37,329 nt of DNA from Hyphomicrobiales bacterium (GCA_900466005.1 UEGQ01000024.1:1-37329), one strand, 5' to 3'; counted from the first letter of the stretch, positions 7,887 to 17,650 are shown. Notes: a model not told the origin generated them from the sequence alone. Made by a program: numbers and translations.

Positions 7887-9092
7887 ATGACCAGACGTTT
7901 TCTGCTGCCTTCTCTTTTCCTGCTCGCCGCCGCACTGGCAGGCTGCAACGATTCCGGTGATCAAAAGGCCGGAGCTGGCGCGGGCGCAGCGCGTCCGCCC
8001 TCCCCTGTCAGCGTCGTCGTCATGAAGAAGGCCGAACAACCGCTGACGACCGTCCTTCCGGGCCGCGCCGACGCTTTCCAGACCGCCGCGATCCGTCCTC
8101 GGGTGAGCGGCGTCATCAAGGAAATCGCCTTCCGGGAAGGCAGCGAGGTCAAGCAGGGCGACCTTCTCTACAAGATCGAGGACGATACCTATCGTGCCGA
8201 AGTCGCCCAGGCGAAGGCGAGTCTCGCCAAGGCCGAGGCGAGCGTTCCGAGCGCCGAAGCGAATCTCGCCCGCTATCAGCGGCTGGTGGGCAGCGGCGCA
8301 ACCCAGATCGAATTCGAGAACGCCAAGGTGACGCTGTTGCAGGCGCAGGCCGACGTCGCCCAGGCAAAAGCCGCCCTCAACGCCGCCGAGATCAACCTCG
8401 ACCTCACCGAGATCGAGGCTCCGTTCGAAGGCGTGACGAGTGCCTCCGCCTTCTCGATCGGCAACGTGGTGACCGCCAACCAGGCAGACACCCTGATGAC
8501 CCTTCGCCAGCTGGATCCGATCTATATCGAACTCACCGAATCGAGCGCCAATCTGCTGAGGCTGCGCGAAGCGATCGAGGCCGGCCGGGTGAGCCAGGAA
8601 GGCGGCACGATCGCCGACATCCGGCTGACGCTCGAGGACGGCACGCAATATCCTCTTGTCGGCAAGCTCGACATGTCGGAAATGGCCGTCAGCGAGACGA
8701 CCGGCACCTTCTCGATCCGCGCTCTCTTCGACAATCCCGACAATCTCATCCTGCCTGGCATGTATGTCCGCGCGACGGTCGTCGTCGGCAAGGAGGGCGG
8801 CTATCTCATTCCCCAGCGCGCCGCGACCCGCAATGCCCGCGGCGAAGTGACTGCGAAGTTCGTGACCGCCGAAAATATCGTCGAGACCCGGACCTTCGCC
8901 CACAGTCAGGTTTCCGGCAACAACTGGCTGGTTTCGGAAGGAATCAATGACGGCGACAAGCTGATTGTCGACGGTTTCCAGTGGATCGGCGACGGCGCTC
9001 CCGTCCAGCCGGTCGAGGCGACCGTCGACGAGCAGGGGCTTGTTGTCGAAAAGAACCCGGCGCCTGCCGGCGCTCCGGCGGCCAAGCCATGA
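7887..9092 (+). CDS. RND efflux periplasmic adaptor (membrane fusion protein), lipoprotein
   Basis: The 401-residue protein links an inner-membrane RND pump to an outer-membrane channel. A lipoprotein signal peptide is visible (hydrophobic core, then LAGC with Cys20). The order is that of MexA/AcrA: a beta-barrel/lipoyl half (VLPGRADAFQTAAIRPRVSG and FREGSEVKQGDLLYKI), a long alpha-helical hairpin rich in Ala/Lys/Glu at roughly 95-175, the second lipoyl half (APFEGVTS), and a C-terminal beta-barrel and membrane-proximal domain. The ATG at 7887 follows GGAAAG; the earlier in-frame GTG at 7860 would spoil the signal peptide. It is the first gene of a three-gene efflux operon. Confidence 0.93.
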   Translation: MTRRFLLPSLFLLAAALAGCNDSGDQKAGAGAGAARPPSPVSVVVMKKAEQPLTTVLPGRADAFQTAAIRPRVSGVIKEIAFREGSEVKQGDLLYKIEDDTYRAEVAQAKASLAKAEASVPSAEANLARYQRLVGSGATQIEFENAKVTLLQAQADVAQAKAALNAAEINLDLTEIEAPFEGVTSASAFSIGNVVTANQADTLMTLRQLDPIYIELTESSANLLRLREAIEAGRVSQEGGTIADIRLTLEDGTQYPLVGKLDMSEMAVSETTGTFSIRALFDNPDNLILPGMYVRATVVVGKEGGYLIPQRAATRNARGEVTAKFVTAENIVETRTFAHSQVSGNNWLVSEGINDGDKLIVDGFQWIGDGAPVQPVEATVDEQGLVVEKNPAPAGAPAAKP

Positions 9093-9133
9093 ACGCGCGA
9101 CAGCCAGGACAAACAGGCGTTAAGGGGTAACCA

Positions 9134-12100
9134 ATGGCCAAGTTTTTCATCCGTCGCCCGGTTTTTGCTTGGGTGATCGCGATCATCATCATGCTCGGCG
9201 GCGCGTTGGCGATTTCGACGCTGTCGATCGCGCAATACCCGGAGATCGCCCCGACGACGGTCCGCATCGAGGCGAGCTACAACGGCGCGAGCGCTGAGAC
9301 AGTCGAAAAGTCGGTGACCTCGATCATCGAGGACGGCATGACCGGCCTCGATGATCTCACCTACATGACCTCGACCTCCAGCACCGGCTCGTCCTCGGTT
9401 TCGCTGACCTTCGGCAACGAGATCGATCCGGACATCGCGCAGGTGCAGGTGCAGAACAAGCTGCAGCTCGTGCAGTCGCAGCTTCCCGACGTCGTACAGA
9501 CGGCCGGCATCTCGGTGACCCGCTCGACCTCCAGCATCCTGCTCGTCGGTGCCCTGGTTTCGACGGATGGCAGCCGCAGCTCCGTCGATCTCGGCGACAT
9601 CTTCTCCACCCAGATCGAGGACCAGATCAAGCGTCTCGAAGGCGTCGGCAGCATCAACATCTTCGGCTCCGGCTATGCGATGCGGATCTGGCTCGATCCG
9701 TTCAAACTCAACAAGTTCCAGCTGACCCCGAGCGACGTGACGACGGCAATCAAGGCGCAGAACACCCAGGTTTCGGTGGGTGCCCTCGGTGGCGAGCCGG
9801 CCGTCAAGGGTCAGCAGTTGAACGTCACCGTCACGGCGCAGAGCCAGCTCCGCACGGTGTCCGACTTCGAATCGATCATCCTCAAGGTCGAAACCGATGG
9901 CGCGACGGTTCGCCTGAGTGACGTCGCCCGTATCGAGATCGGGCAGGAGTCTTACGGCACCGACACCCGCGCGAACCGCAAACCGGCAACCGGCTTTGCC
10001 GTGAACCTCGCGACCGGCGCGAACGCCATCGACACAGCCGACCGTGTGAAGACCGCGCTCGCCGGGATCGGCCCTTCTCTCCCGAAGGGGGTCGAGATCA
10101 CCTATCCCTACGACACCACGCCTTTCGTGGAACTCTCGATCGAGAAGGTGGTCCACACGCTGATCGAAGCGATCGTTCTCGTCTTTTTCGTCCTGTTGAT
10201 CTTCCTTCAGAACCTGCGTGCGACCTTTATCCCGATGATCGCCGTTCCGGTCGTGCTGCTCGGCACCTTCGGTATCCTGGCTCTGACCGGCTACTCGATC
10301 AACACGCTCACGATGTTTGCGATGGTGCTGGCGATCGGCCTCCTCGTCGACGACGCGATCGTCGTCGTCGAGAACGTTGAGCGCATCATGTCGGAGGAAG
10401 GCCTCTCGCCGCTCGAGGCGACAGAGAAATCGATGGGCGAAATCACCGGCGCCATCGTCGGCATCGCCCTGGTCCTCACCGCCGTGTTCATCCCGATGGC
10501 CTTCTTCGGAGGGTCGACGGGGATCATCTATCGGCAGTTCTCCGTGACCATCGTCTCGGCAATGTTGCTTTCCGCACTCGTCGCGATCGTTCTGACGCCG
10601 GCGCTCTGCGCCACCATCCTGAAGCCGATCGACCACACGAAGAAGGGGCGCGGTCCGTCCGCCTGGTTCAACCGGAATTTCGATCGCACGACGCGCGGCT
10701 ATGTCTCGAGCATCGGTTATCTGCTGAAGCACCCGTTGCGGGTTCTCGTCGCCTTCGCGGTCGTGATCGCCGGCTGCGCCTGGCTGTTCACGCGACTGCC
10801 GACCTCTTTCCTGCCGCAGGAAGACCAGGGCGTGCTGATGACCATCATCCAGCTTCCGAACGGCGCGACGACCGACCGGACGCTGGAGGTGATCAAGAAG
10901 GTCGAGAACCACTTCATCGACAACGAAAAGGACGCGATCCAGGACGTCTTCGCCGTCTCGGGCTTCTCGTTCACCGGCTCGGGCCAGAATTACGGCATCG
11001 TGTTCGCCAAGATGAAGGATTTCAGCCTGCGTACCGACCCGCAGCTCTCGGCTTCCGCCGTCGTTCAGCGCGCGATGGGCTATTTCTTCACGCTGCGCGA
11101 TGCCCAGGTCTTCCCGCTGCAGCCGCCGGCAATCCAGGGCCTCGGCAACTCTGCCGGCTTCTCGATGTATCTCGTCGACAGCGGCAAAAACGGTACAGAT
11201 GCCCTGACCGCCGCCTCGAAGCAGTTGCTGCAGCTTGGAAACAGCAACCCGGAGATCAGCTCTCTGCGCTCGAACAACCCCGACGCCGAAAGCCAGATGA
11301 AGATACTGCTCGATCAGGAGAAGATGGGCGCGATGGGTCTGGACATCGCCACGGTCAATTCGATGCTCTCGACCATCTTCGCCGGCAGCGACGTCAACGA
11401 CTTCACCCTCAACAACGAACTGAAGCCGGTCTATGTCCAGGGCGACGCACCCTACCGCATGCAGGTTGACGACATCGATCACTGGTATGCCCGCAACGGC
11501 AATGGCGAAATGGTGCCCTTCTCGGCCTTCAGCAACGTCGAGTGGGTGAGCGGTGCTCCGACACTGGCGCGCTTCAACGGCGTCAGCGCCATTTCGCTCG
11601 ACGGTGCCGGCGGTGCCGGCGTCAGCTCCGGCACGGCAATGGACACGATGGAGCAACTGACCTCGCAGCTCGGCGGCGGCTATACCGTCGCCTGGCAGGG
11701 CATTTCCTACCAGGAGCGGCTCTCCGGATCACAGGCGCCGATGCTCTATGCGCTGTCCGTCCTCATCGTCTTCCTGTGCCTTGCGGCGCTCTACGAAAGC
11801 TGGTCGATTCCTTTCTCGGTCATCATGGCCGTGCCTGTCGGCGTCCTCGGCGCATTGACGGCCGCCCATTTCCTCGGCCAGTCCAACGACGTCTACTTCA
11901 AGGTGGGGCTGCTGACGACCATCGGTCTCGCCGCGAAGAACGCCATCCTGATCGTCGAGTTTGCCAGAGAACGGCAGACGCATGGCGTGTCACTCATCGA
12001 CGCAACGCTCGAGGCGGCCCGCCTCCGCCTGCGTCCGATCATCATGACCTCGCTCGCCTTCATCCTCGGCGTCGTCCCTCTGGCGGTCGCCACAGGTGCC

Positions 12101-12247
12101 GGTTCCGCAGCTCAGAACTCGATCGGGATCGGGGTTCTCGGCGGCATGCTCGCGGCGACGGGGCTCGGCATCTTCTTCGTGCCGTCTTTCTTCGTCATCG
12201 TCCGCCGGCTCGTCATCCGTGCAAAAGGACAAGAGGCCCTGTCATGA
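9134..12247 (+). CDS. RND multidrug efflux pump, inner-membrane permease (HAE1 family)
   Basis: The 1037-residue protein is a full-length AcrB/MexB-type proton-drug antiporter. It starts MAKFFIRRPVFAWVIA, the usual cytoplasmic tail and first helix. It has two repeats of six membrane helices with large periplasmic loops. The proton-relay Asp pair is in IGLLVDDAIVVVENVER, and GLAAKNAILIVEFA marks helix 10 with its Lys. It follows the adaptor by 41 bp with the ribosome site AAGGGG at 9122-9127. It works as a trimer with the adaptor and the channel encoded next. Substrates cannot be told from sequence. Related systems in rhizobia (Ame and Sme types) export plant phenolics and antibiotics. Confidence 0.96.
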   Translation: MAKFFIRRPVFAWVIAIIIMLGGALAISTLSIAQYPEIAPTTVRIEASYNGASAETVEKSVTSIIEDGMTGLDDLTYMTSTSSTGSSSVSLTFGNEIDPDIAQVQVQNKLQLVQSQLPDVVQTAGISVTRSTSSILLVGALVSTDGSRSSVDLGDIFSTQIEDQIKRLEGVGSINIFGSGYAMRIWLDPFKLNKFQLTPSDVTTAIKAQNTQVSVGALGGEPAVKGQQLNVTVTAQSQLRTVSDFESIILKVETDGATVRLSDVARIEIGQESYGTDTRANRKPATGFAVNLATGANAIDTADRVKTALAGIGPSLPKGVEITYPYDTTPFVELSIEKVVHTLIEAIVLVFFVLLIFLQNLRATFIPMIAVPVVLLGTFGILALTGYSINTLTMFAMVLAIGLLVDDAIVVVENVERIMSEEGLSPLEATEKSMGEITGAIVGIALVLTAVFIPMAFFGGSTGIIYRQFSVTIVSAMLLSALVAIVLTPALCATILKPIDHTKKGRGPSAWFNRNFDRTTRGYVSSIGYLLKHPLRVLVAFAVVIAGCAWLFTRLPTSFLPQEDQGVLMTIIQLPNGATTDRTLEVIKKVENHFIDNEKDAIQDVFAVSGFSFTGSGQNYGIVFAKMKDFSLRTDPQLSASAVVQRAMGYFFTLRDAQVFPLQPPAIQGLGNSAGFSMYLVDSGKNGTDALTAASKQLLQLGNSNPEISSLRSNNPDAESQMKILLDQEKMGAMGLDIATVNSMLSTIFAGSDVNDFTLNNELKPVYVQGDAPYRMQVDDIDHWYARNGNGEMVPFSAFSNVEWVSGAPTLARFNGVSAISLDGAGGAGVSSGTAMDTMEQLTSQLGGGYTVAWQGISYQERLSGSQAPMLYALSVLIVFLCLAALYESWSIPFSVIMAVPVGVLGALTAAHFLGQSNDVYFKVGLLTTIGLAAKNAILIVEFARERQTHGVSLIDATLEAARLRLRPIIMTSLAFILGVVPLAVATGAGSAAQNSIGIGVLGGMLAATGLGIFFVPSFFVIVRRLVIRAKGQEALS

Positions 12248-12384
12248 GAGACGCGGAGTTGCTAATCTCCCCAAATCACCGGGGCCGATTCCACCGGAAC
12301 TGAACAAGCATTGGCGACGGGGGACACCGGTCGTTCCCGACCTCCCCCGTGCCGACAACACGAGTGTATTTACAGGATCAAACA

Positions 12385-13809
12385 ATGAAGTCCATTCGCG
12401 TAGCCGCGCCACTTGCCATGCTTTTCCTCGCCGGATGCGTTTCCGGCCCCGAGCATACACCACCTGAAACGCCGTTGCCGCAGAAGTTTGGAGAAGGTAG
12501 CGCCAAGAGCGCCGGCGACGTCACCATGGCGCCCTGGTGGACCGCCTTCAACGACCGCCGCCTCGACGGCCTCGTGCAGCAGGGTCTTTCCCAGAACCTC
12601 GATATCCTGCAGGCGATGGAACGTATCACCTCAGCCGAGGCGAACGTCGTCGTCGCCGGTGCCGGAGCCCTGCCGAGCCTTACCGGATCCGCCGACGAAA
12701 CGGTGAGCCGCACCAAGGGGACGGACGACTACAGCAGCCGCACCACCGACACGACGTCGACGGCGAGTGGTGGCCTGAGCGTTTCCTGGCTCCTCGACCT
12801 GTTCGGCCAGTACAGGCGCGCGAAGGAAAGCGCCCAAGCATCGGTCGACGCGGCTTATGCGAGTGCCGATGTCGCAAGGCTCGCCTACCTTTCGGATCTG
12901 GTCACCTCCTACATCAATGCCCGCTACTACCAGGAACGGTTGGCGATCGCCCGCAAGAACATCGCCTCGCGGCGGGAAACGCTGGAGCTCACCAAGCTGC
13001 AGCTCGAGGCCGGCGCCGCCTCGCGCCTCGACGTGGTCCAGGCCGAAGGTCTGGTCAACTCGACGCTTTCCGAACTTCCAGGCTACGAGACCAACTTCCG
13101 CAAGGCGGCGCACCACATAGCGACGCTACTCGGATTGCCGGCCTCCGCACTCGTTTCCGATCTGCAGAAGGGCGCTCCGCAGCCAGTCGCCCGCCGCAGC
13201 GTCAATGCCGGCGTTCCGGCCGACCTGATCCGCAACCGCCCGGACATCCGCCAGGCGGAACGTAACCTAGCGTCGGCAGTCGCCGAAATCGGCGTTGCGG
13301 AAGCCCAGCTCTATCCGACGATTACCCTCGGCGGTGCGATCACCCCGTCGTTCCTGTCGACGAAGTCTCTGGCCGGCAGCGTCACGTCCTGGAGCTTCGG
13401 CCCGAGCCTCACCCTGCCGATCCTCGACGGCGGCCGCCTGCGCGCCAATGTCGACATCGCCAACTCCAGCGCGCGCGAACAGTATCTCGCCTGGAAGGCG
13501 ACGGTGCTGAACGCAGTCGAGGAGGTCGAGAATGCGCTCGCAGCCGTCAACCGCGACAGCCGGACGGTGAGTGCGCTGACGGCAACCGTCCGCTCCTATG
13601 AGGAAGCGCTGTCGCTCTCGACGGCGAGCTACAAGGACGGCGCGTCGTCGCTGCTCGACGTTCTCGATGCGCAGCGTTCGGTCGCCACCGCGCAGGCGAA
13701 CCTCGCCCAGGCCGTGCAGCAGATGGCGGCAGACTACGTCGCGCTCAACGTCGCGATCGGCGGCGGCTATGCCTTCGACAAGCCGGTGAAGGTTGCGGCC
13801 AAGAAGTAA
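12385..13809 (+). CDS. RND efflux outer-membrane channel lipoprotein (OprM/NodT family)
   Basis: The 474-residue protein is a TolC-like outer-membrane factor. It has a signal peptide with lipobox LAGC (Cys18), the early motif APWWTAFNDRRLD, and two homologous outer-membrane-efflux repeats with long amphipathic helices. The late motif SYKDGASSLLDVLDAQRS is typical of NodT/OprM. The ATG at 12385 follows ACAGGA. A 137-bp gap separates it from the pump; no terminator was seen there, so it is likely part of the same operon. It closes the tripartite pump and is followed by a strong terminator. Confidence 0.94.
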   Translation: MKSIRVAAPLAMLFLAGCVSGPEHTPPETPLPQKFGEGSAKSAGDVTMAPWWTAFNDRRLDGLVQQGLSQNLDILQAMERITSAEANVVVAGAGALPSLTGSADETVSRTKGTDDYSSRTTDTTSTASGGLSVSWLLDLFGQYRRAKESAQASVDAAYASADVARLAYLSDLVTSYINARYYQERLAIARKNIASRRETLELTKLQLEAGAASRLDVVQAEGLVNSTLSELPGYETNFRKAAHHIATLLGLPASALVSDLQKGAPQPVARRSVNAGVPADLIRNRPDIRQAERNLASAVAEIGVAEAQLYPTITLGGAITPSFLSTKSLAGSVTSWSFGPSLTLPILDGGRLRANVDIANSSAREQYLAWKATVLNAVEEVENALAAVNRDSRTVSALTATVRSYEEALSLSTASYKDGASSLLDVLDAQRSVATAQANLAQAVQQMAADYVALNVAIGGGYAFDKPVKVAAKK

Positions 13810-13839
13810 GGCTAGAACACCGAGCGAAAACATGCTTCG

Positions 13840-13880
13840 ACACCCGGCAGCCCAGACGGTTGCCGGGTGTTTCTGTCTTC
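13840..13880 (+). terminator. Rho-independent terminator of the efflux operon
   Basis: ACACCCGGCA (13840-13849) and TGCCGGGTGT (13861-13870) form a perfect 10-bp stem with an 11-nt loop, followed by TTTCTGTCTT. It lies 30 nt after the channel stop codon and ends just before the stop of the convergent regulator gene. Confidence 0.85.
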
Positions 13881-13891
13881 GGATAAGGCGC

Positions 13892-14725
13892 TCAGAAGGT
13901 CGCCGGCGTGTTAATCCAGATGAGCACCGTTTCGCCGTCGAAGCTGTTTCTCCAGGAATGTGGCCTGCGGCTTTCGAAATAGAAGCTGTCGCCGGCATGA
14001 AGATCGAAGAACTGGTCGCCATCGAGGATGATGGCGAGGCTGCCGGCAAGGACATGGATGAATTCCTCGCCCTCATGCTGATAGGCCCCCTCGCTCGATG
14101 CGCCGGGTGCCAGTTGAAACCGGTGACACTCCATCATGTTGTTGCCTTCGGCGAGCGTCTGGATGGTGACGCCGGATGCCGTCGTCGGCCAACTCGGCCA
14201 TTTGCCGTCGCGGATCAGCGACTCCCGCGCGTCCTGCTTCTCCCGACCGCCGAGCGAGGCGATGGTCGTTCCGAGGCAGGTGGCGACCGCATGCAGCGCA
14301 GTGAAGGAAAGGCCCTGTGACGTCCGCTCGAAGGTGGAAAGCTGGGAGATCGACACGCTGGTCGCCTGTGCGACCGCTTCCAGCGTCTTGCCTGCCTGCC
14401 GCCGCAGATGGCGGATCTTGAGGCCGATCGGCATCTCCCCCTGGTCGTCCGGCGCCTCGCCGGCAAGCCCGGCCTCCACCTCATCCTCCTCGGAAATCGC
14501 CTTCTCCCGCAAGGTCTCGCGGATCGCCACCGGATTGAGCCCCTTCTCGCTGCGGAGCCAGGCGATGGTCTTCAGCCGTTCGACGAGGTCATGGTCATAG
14601 AGCCGTTGCCCCGACGGCGTACGGATCGGCCGTATGAGTTCCTGCGTTTCCCAAAGCCGCAGAGTGGACGGGGAAACCCCTGCCATCCGGGCGGCTTCGG
14701 CGATCCTGAAGCGGATATCGTCCAT
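13892..14725 (-). CDS. Three-domain transcriptional regulator: MerR HTH + XRE HTH + cupin
   Basis: The 277-residue protein combines a MerR-type winged helix-turn-helix at about 5-75 (IAEAARMAGVSPSTLRLWE), an XRE/Cro-type helix-turn-helix at about 100-157 (LEAVAQATSVSISQLSTFE), and a C-terminal cupin at about 195-275 (HEGEEFIHVLAGSLAI and AGDSFYF). An acidic linker joins the first two. XRE-cupin regulators are common in amino acid and polyamine catabolism; a MerR head in front is unusual. The start at 14725 follows GGAG. The gene is divergent from gabT, so it probably senses GABA or a related amine and controls gabTD, but ligand and sign are unknown. Confidence 0.85.
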   Translation of the reverse strand: MDDIRFRIAEAARMAGVSPSTLRLWETQELIRPIRTPSGQRLYDHDLVERLKTIAWLRSEKGLNPVAIRETLREKAISEEDEVEAGLAGEAPDDQGEMPIGLKIRHLRRQAGKTLEAVAQATSVSISQLSTFERTSQGLSFTALHAVATCLGTTIASLGGREKQDARESLIRDGKWPSWPTTASGVTIQTLAEGNNMMECHRFQLAPGASSEGAYQHEGEEFIHVLAGSLAIILDGDQFFDLHAGDSFYFESRRPHSWRNSFDGETVLIWINTPATF

Positions 14726-14768
14726 GGGGATCGGGCTCCATTTCCCGGTGTCGCTGCCATGTGTGATA

Positions 14769-14830
14769 ATTGCGATAAAGCATATTGCAAGTCTACAGAA
14801 AAAATGTAGGAAATATTGCAGCCTTGCGAT
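14769..14830. promoter_or_regulatory. Divergent operator region between regulator and gabT, with nested repeats
   Basis: This AT-rich stretch holds two TTGCGAT elements (14769-14775 and 14824-14830) and two ATATTGCA elements (14781-14788 and 14812-14819). They are arranged symmetrically as TTGCGAT, ATATTGCA, centre, ATATTGCA, TTGCGAT. The centre is a dyad, CTACA (14792-14796) and TGTAG (14804-14808). The two ATATTGCA copies are 31 bp apart, about three helical turns. The layout suggests cooperative binding by the two-HTH regulator; this is inference. Confidence 0.5.
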
Positions 14831-14882
14831 CACCCAAAGGCCGCGTCGAAGGCCAACACGCTCACCAGAGGAATTTTTGACG

Positions 14883-16166
14883 ATGAAAAACTCCGAAATC
14901 TCAGCCCGCAAGAACGAGGCCATCTCCCGTGGCGTGGGCATGACGACCCAGGTCTATGCGGCAAAGGCCGAGAATGCCGAAGTCTGGGACGTCGAAGGAC
15001 GCCGCTATATCGACTTCGCCGGCGGCATCGCCGTTCTCAACACCGGCCATCGCCATCCGAAGGTGATCGACGCGGTCAAGAAGCAGCTCGACTGCTTCAC
15101 CCACACCTGCCACCAGGTCATGCCCTACGAGAACTACGTGGCGCTGGCCGAGCGGCTCAACAATCTCCTTCCGGGCGATTTCCCGAAGAAGACGATCTTC
15201 GCGACTACCGGCGCCGAGGCGGTTGAAAACGCCATCAAGATCGCCCGCTGCGCCACCGGCCGGTCCGCGGTGATCGCCTTCACCGGCGGCTTCCACGGCC
15301 GCACTTTCATGGGCATGGCGTTGACCGGCAAGGTCGTCCCCTACAAGGTCGGCTTCGGTCCGATGATGGGCGACGTCTTCCACGTCCCCTTCCCGATCGA
15401 GATGCACGGCATCGATGTCGAGACCTCGCTCGACGTTCTCGACAAGCTCTTCAAGGCCGATGTCGATCCGAAGCGTGTCGCTGCCATCATCATCGAGCCG
15501 GTTCAGGGCGAAGGCGGCTTCTATGAAGTCCCGCGCGCACTGATGAAGGCACTGCGCCAGATCTGCGACGACCACGGCATCCTGCTGATCGCCGACGAAG
15601 TGCAGACGGGCTTCGCCCGCACCGGCAAGCTCTTTGCGATGCAGCACCACGATGTCGCCGCCGACCTGGTGACGATGGCCAAGAGCCTGGCAGGCGGCTT
15701 CCCGCTGTCGGCGGTGACCGGCCGCGCCGATCTCATGGATGCGCCCGGCCCCGGCGGTCTCGGCGGCACCTATGCCGGCAACCCGCTGGCGATCGCCGCA
15801 GCCCACGCCGTGCTCGACGTAATCGAGGAGGAAAAGCTCTGCGATCGCGCCAACCAGCTCGGCGCCCGCCTGAAGCAGCGCCTTCAGGCCTTGCGCTCCG
15901 ATGTCGGCCAGATCTCCGATATCCGCGGCCCCGGCTTCATGGTCGCCGTCGAATTTGCGGTACCGGGCTCGACTAAGCCGAATGCGGACTTCACCAATGC
16001 GGTTCGCTTGAGGGCTCTGGAAAAGGGTGTCATCCTGCTGACCTGCGGCGTCTACTCCAACGTCGTCCGCTTCCTGGCCCCGATCACGATCCAGGACGAG
16101 GTCTTCAACGAAGCGCTCGACGTGATCGAGAGTTCGATCCGCGAATGCGCGCAGGAGGCAAAGTAA
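14883..16166 (+). CDS. gabT: 4-aminobutyrate aminotransferase
   Basis: GabT is a PLP-dependent class III aminotransferase that moves the amino group of GABA to 2-oxoglutarate, giving succinate semialdehyde. The 427-residue protein shows FAGGIAVLNTGHRHP at the N-terminus, TTGAEAVENAIKIAR, GGFHGRT, IIEPVQGEGGF, the cofactor Asp238 in LIADEVQTGFARTG, and the Schiff-base Lys267 in MAKSLAGGFPLSAV. The ATG at 14883 follows AGAGGA. It overlaps gabD by one base (TAATG), so the two are translationally coupled. Related omega-amino acids such as 5-aminovalerate may also be used. Confidence 0.95.
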   Translation: MKNSEISARKNEAISRGVGMTTQVYAAKAENAEVWDVEGRRYIDFAGGIAVLNTGHRHPKVIDAVKKQLDCFTHTCHQVMPYENYVALAERLNNLLPGDFPKKTIFATTGAEAVENAIKIARCATGRSAVIAFTGGFHGRTFMGMALTGKVVPYKVGFGPMMGDVFHVPFPIEMHGIDVETSLDVLDKLFKADVDPKRVAAIIIEPVQGEGGFYEVPRALMKALRQICDDHGILLIADEVQTGFARTGKLFAMQHHDVAADLVTMAKSLAGGFPLSAVTGRADLMDAPGPGGLGGTYAGNPLAIAAAHAVLDVIEEEKLCDRANQLGARLKQRLQALRSDVGQISDIRGPGFMVAVEFAVPGSTKPNADFTNAVRLRALEKGVILLTCGVYSNVVRFLAPITIQDEVFNEALDVIESSIRECAQEAK

Positions 16167-17650
16167 TGGCCATTTCGAACAGCCTTGCATCCAGGCTCAA
16201 GGATCCGTCGCTTGCGACGGATCGGGCCCTCGTCGGCGCCGACTGGGTCTCGCAGAGCGAGAGCGGCAAGACCTTCGACGTCACGAACCCGGCGAACGGT
16301 GAAGTCATCGCCACCCTGCCTGACCTCGGCAAGGTGGAGGTGACCCGCGCAATCGACGCTGCCTACAAGGCGCAGAAGGCCTGGGCCCGCAAGACCGGCA
16401 AGGAACGGGCTGCGGTGCTTCGCAAGCTCTATGACCTGATGGTCGCCAACGCCGACGACCTCGCCACCATCCTGACGATGGAAATGGGCAAGCCCTGGCC
16501 CGAGGCCCGCGGAGAGATCCTCTACGGCGCCTCGTATGTCGAATGGTTCGGCGAGGAAGCCAAGCGCGTCTATGGTGACACGATCCCCGGTCACCAGCCC
16601 GACAAGCGGATCCTCGTGATCAAGCAGCCGGTCGGTGTCGTCGGTGCGATCACGCCGTGGAACTTCCCGAATGCCATGCTCGCTCGCAAGATGGCGCCGG
16701 CCGTCGCCGTCGGTTGCGCCATGGTGTCGAAGCCGGCCGCACAGACGCCGCTTTCGGCGCTGGCGCTCGCGATCCTCGCGGAACGGGCCGGCCTCCCGAC
16801 CGGCGTCTTCTCCGTCGTGACGGCGACCGACGCCGCCATGGTGGGCAAGGAGCTCTGCGACAACGACAAGGTGCGCAAGCTCACCTTCACCGGCTCCACG
16901 AACGTCGGCCGGATTCTGATGCGTCAGGGCGCCGACCAGATCAAGAAGCTCGGCCTCGAGCTCGGCGGCAATGCGCCCTTCATCGTCTTCGATGACGCGG
17001 ACCTCGACGCCGCCGTCGAGGGCGCCATGATCTCGAAGTACCGCAATGCCGGCCAGACCTGCGTCTGCGCCAACCGGCTCTATGTGCAGGCGGGCGTCTA
17101 TGACGCCTTCGCGACCAAGCTTGCCGAGCGGGTGTCGAAGATGAAGGTCGGCGACGGTTTCGCCGAAGGCGTGACCACCGGCCCGCTGATCGACGAGAAC
17201 GCGCTGAAGAAGGTCAGGGAGCACGTCTCCGACGCCGTCTCGAAGGGTGCCAAGGTCGCGATCGGCGGCGAGGCGGCCGAACAGGGCGGCCTGTTCTTCC
17301 AGCCGACAATCCTGACCGGCGTAACCTCCGAGATGAAGGTGGCGGTCGAGGAGACCTTCGGCCCGGTGGCCCCGCTCTTCAAGTTCGAGACCGAAGAGGA
17401 GGTGGTCGAACTCGCCAACGCCACCGAATTCGGGCTCGCCTCCTACTTCTTCTCGAAGGATGTCTCGAAAATCTTCCGCGTCGCGGAAGCCCTGGAATAC
17501 GGCATGGTCGGCGTCAATACCGGCCTGATCTCCACCGAGGTCGCACCCTTCGGCGGCGTCAAGCAGTCCGGTCTCGGCCGCGAGGGCTCCAAGTACGGGA
17601 TCGATGACTATACCGAGATCAAGTACATGTGCCTCGGCATCGAGATCTGA
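16166..17650 (+). CDS. gabD: Succinate-semialdehyde dehydrogenase
   Basis: GabD oxidises succinate semialdehyde to succinate, finishing the GABA shunt begun by GabT. The 494-residue protein has TPWNFPNAM, FTGSTNVGR, the general base Glu265 in GLELGGNAP, and the nucleophile Cys299 in NAGQTCVCANR. The CVC pair and QTCVCANR wording are typical of GabD rather than of the two dehydrogenases at the left end. The start at 16166 follows AGGAGG at 16153-16158; an ATG at 16145 lies inside gabT and lacks support. A strong bidirectional terminator follows. Confidence 0.95.
   Translation: MAISNSLASRLKDPSLATDRALVGADWVSQSESGKTFDVTNPANGEVIATLPDLGKVEVTRAIDAAYKAQKAWARKTGKERAAVLRKLYDLMVANADDLATILTMEMGKPWPEARGEILYGASYVEWFGEEAKRVYGDTIPGHQPDKRILVIKQPVGVVGAITPWNFPNAMLARKMAPAVAVGCAMVSKPAAQTPLSALALAILAERAGLPTGVFSVVTATDAAMVGKELCDNDKVRKLTFTGSTNVGRILMRQGADQIKKLGLELGGNAPFIVFDDADLDAAVEGAMISKYRNAGQTCVCANRLYVQAGVYDAFATKLAERVSKMKVGDGFAEGVTTGPLIDENALKKVREHVSDAVSKGAKVAIGGEAAEQGGLFFQPTILTGVTSEMKVAVEETFGPVAPLFKFETEEEVVELANATEFGLASYFFSKDVSKIFRVAEALEYGMVGVNTGLISTEVAPFGGVKQSGLGREGSKYGIDDYTEIKYMCLGIEI

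Noticed and set aside
7263..8903. 546-residue minus-strand open frame
   Set aside because: Antisense to the TetR and adaptor genes, and it crosses an intergenic region; composition is that of a mirror frame and no motif is visible.
8906..11656. 916-residue open frame on the minus strand
   Set aside because: It lies wholly antisense to the RND pump gene, has low-complexity Arg/Asp/Gly/His composition typical of a GC-rich shadow frame, and no recognisable domain.
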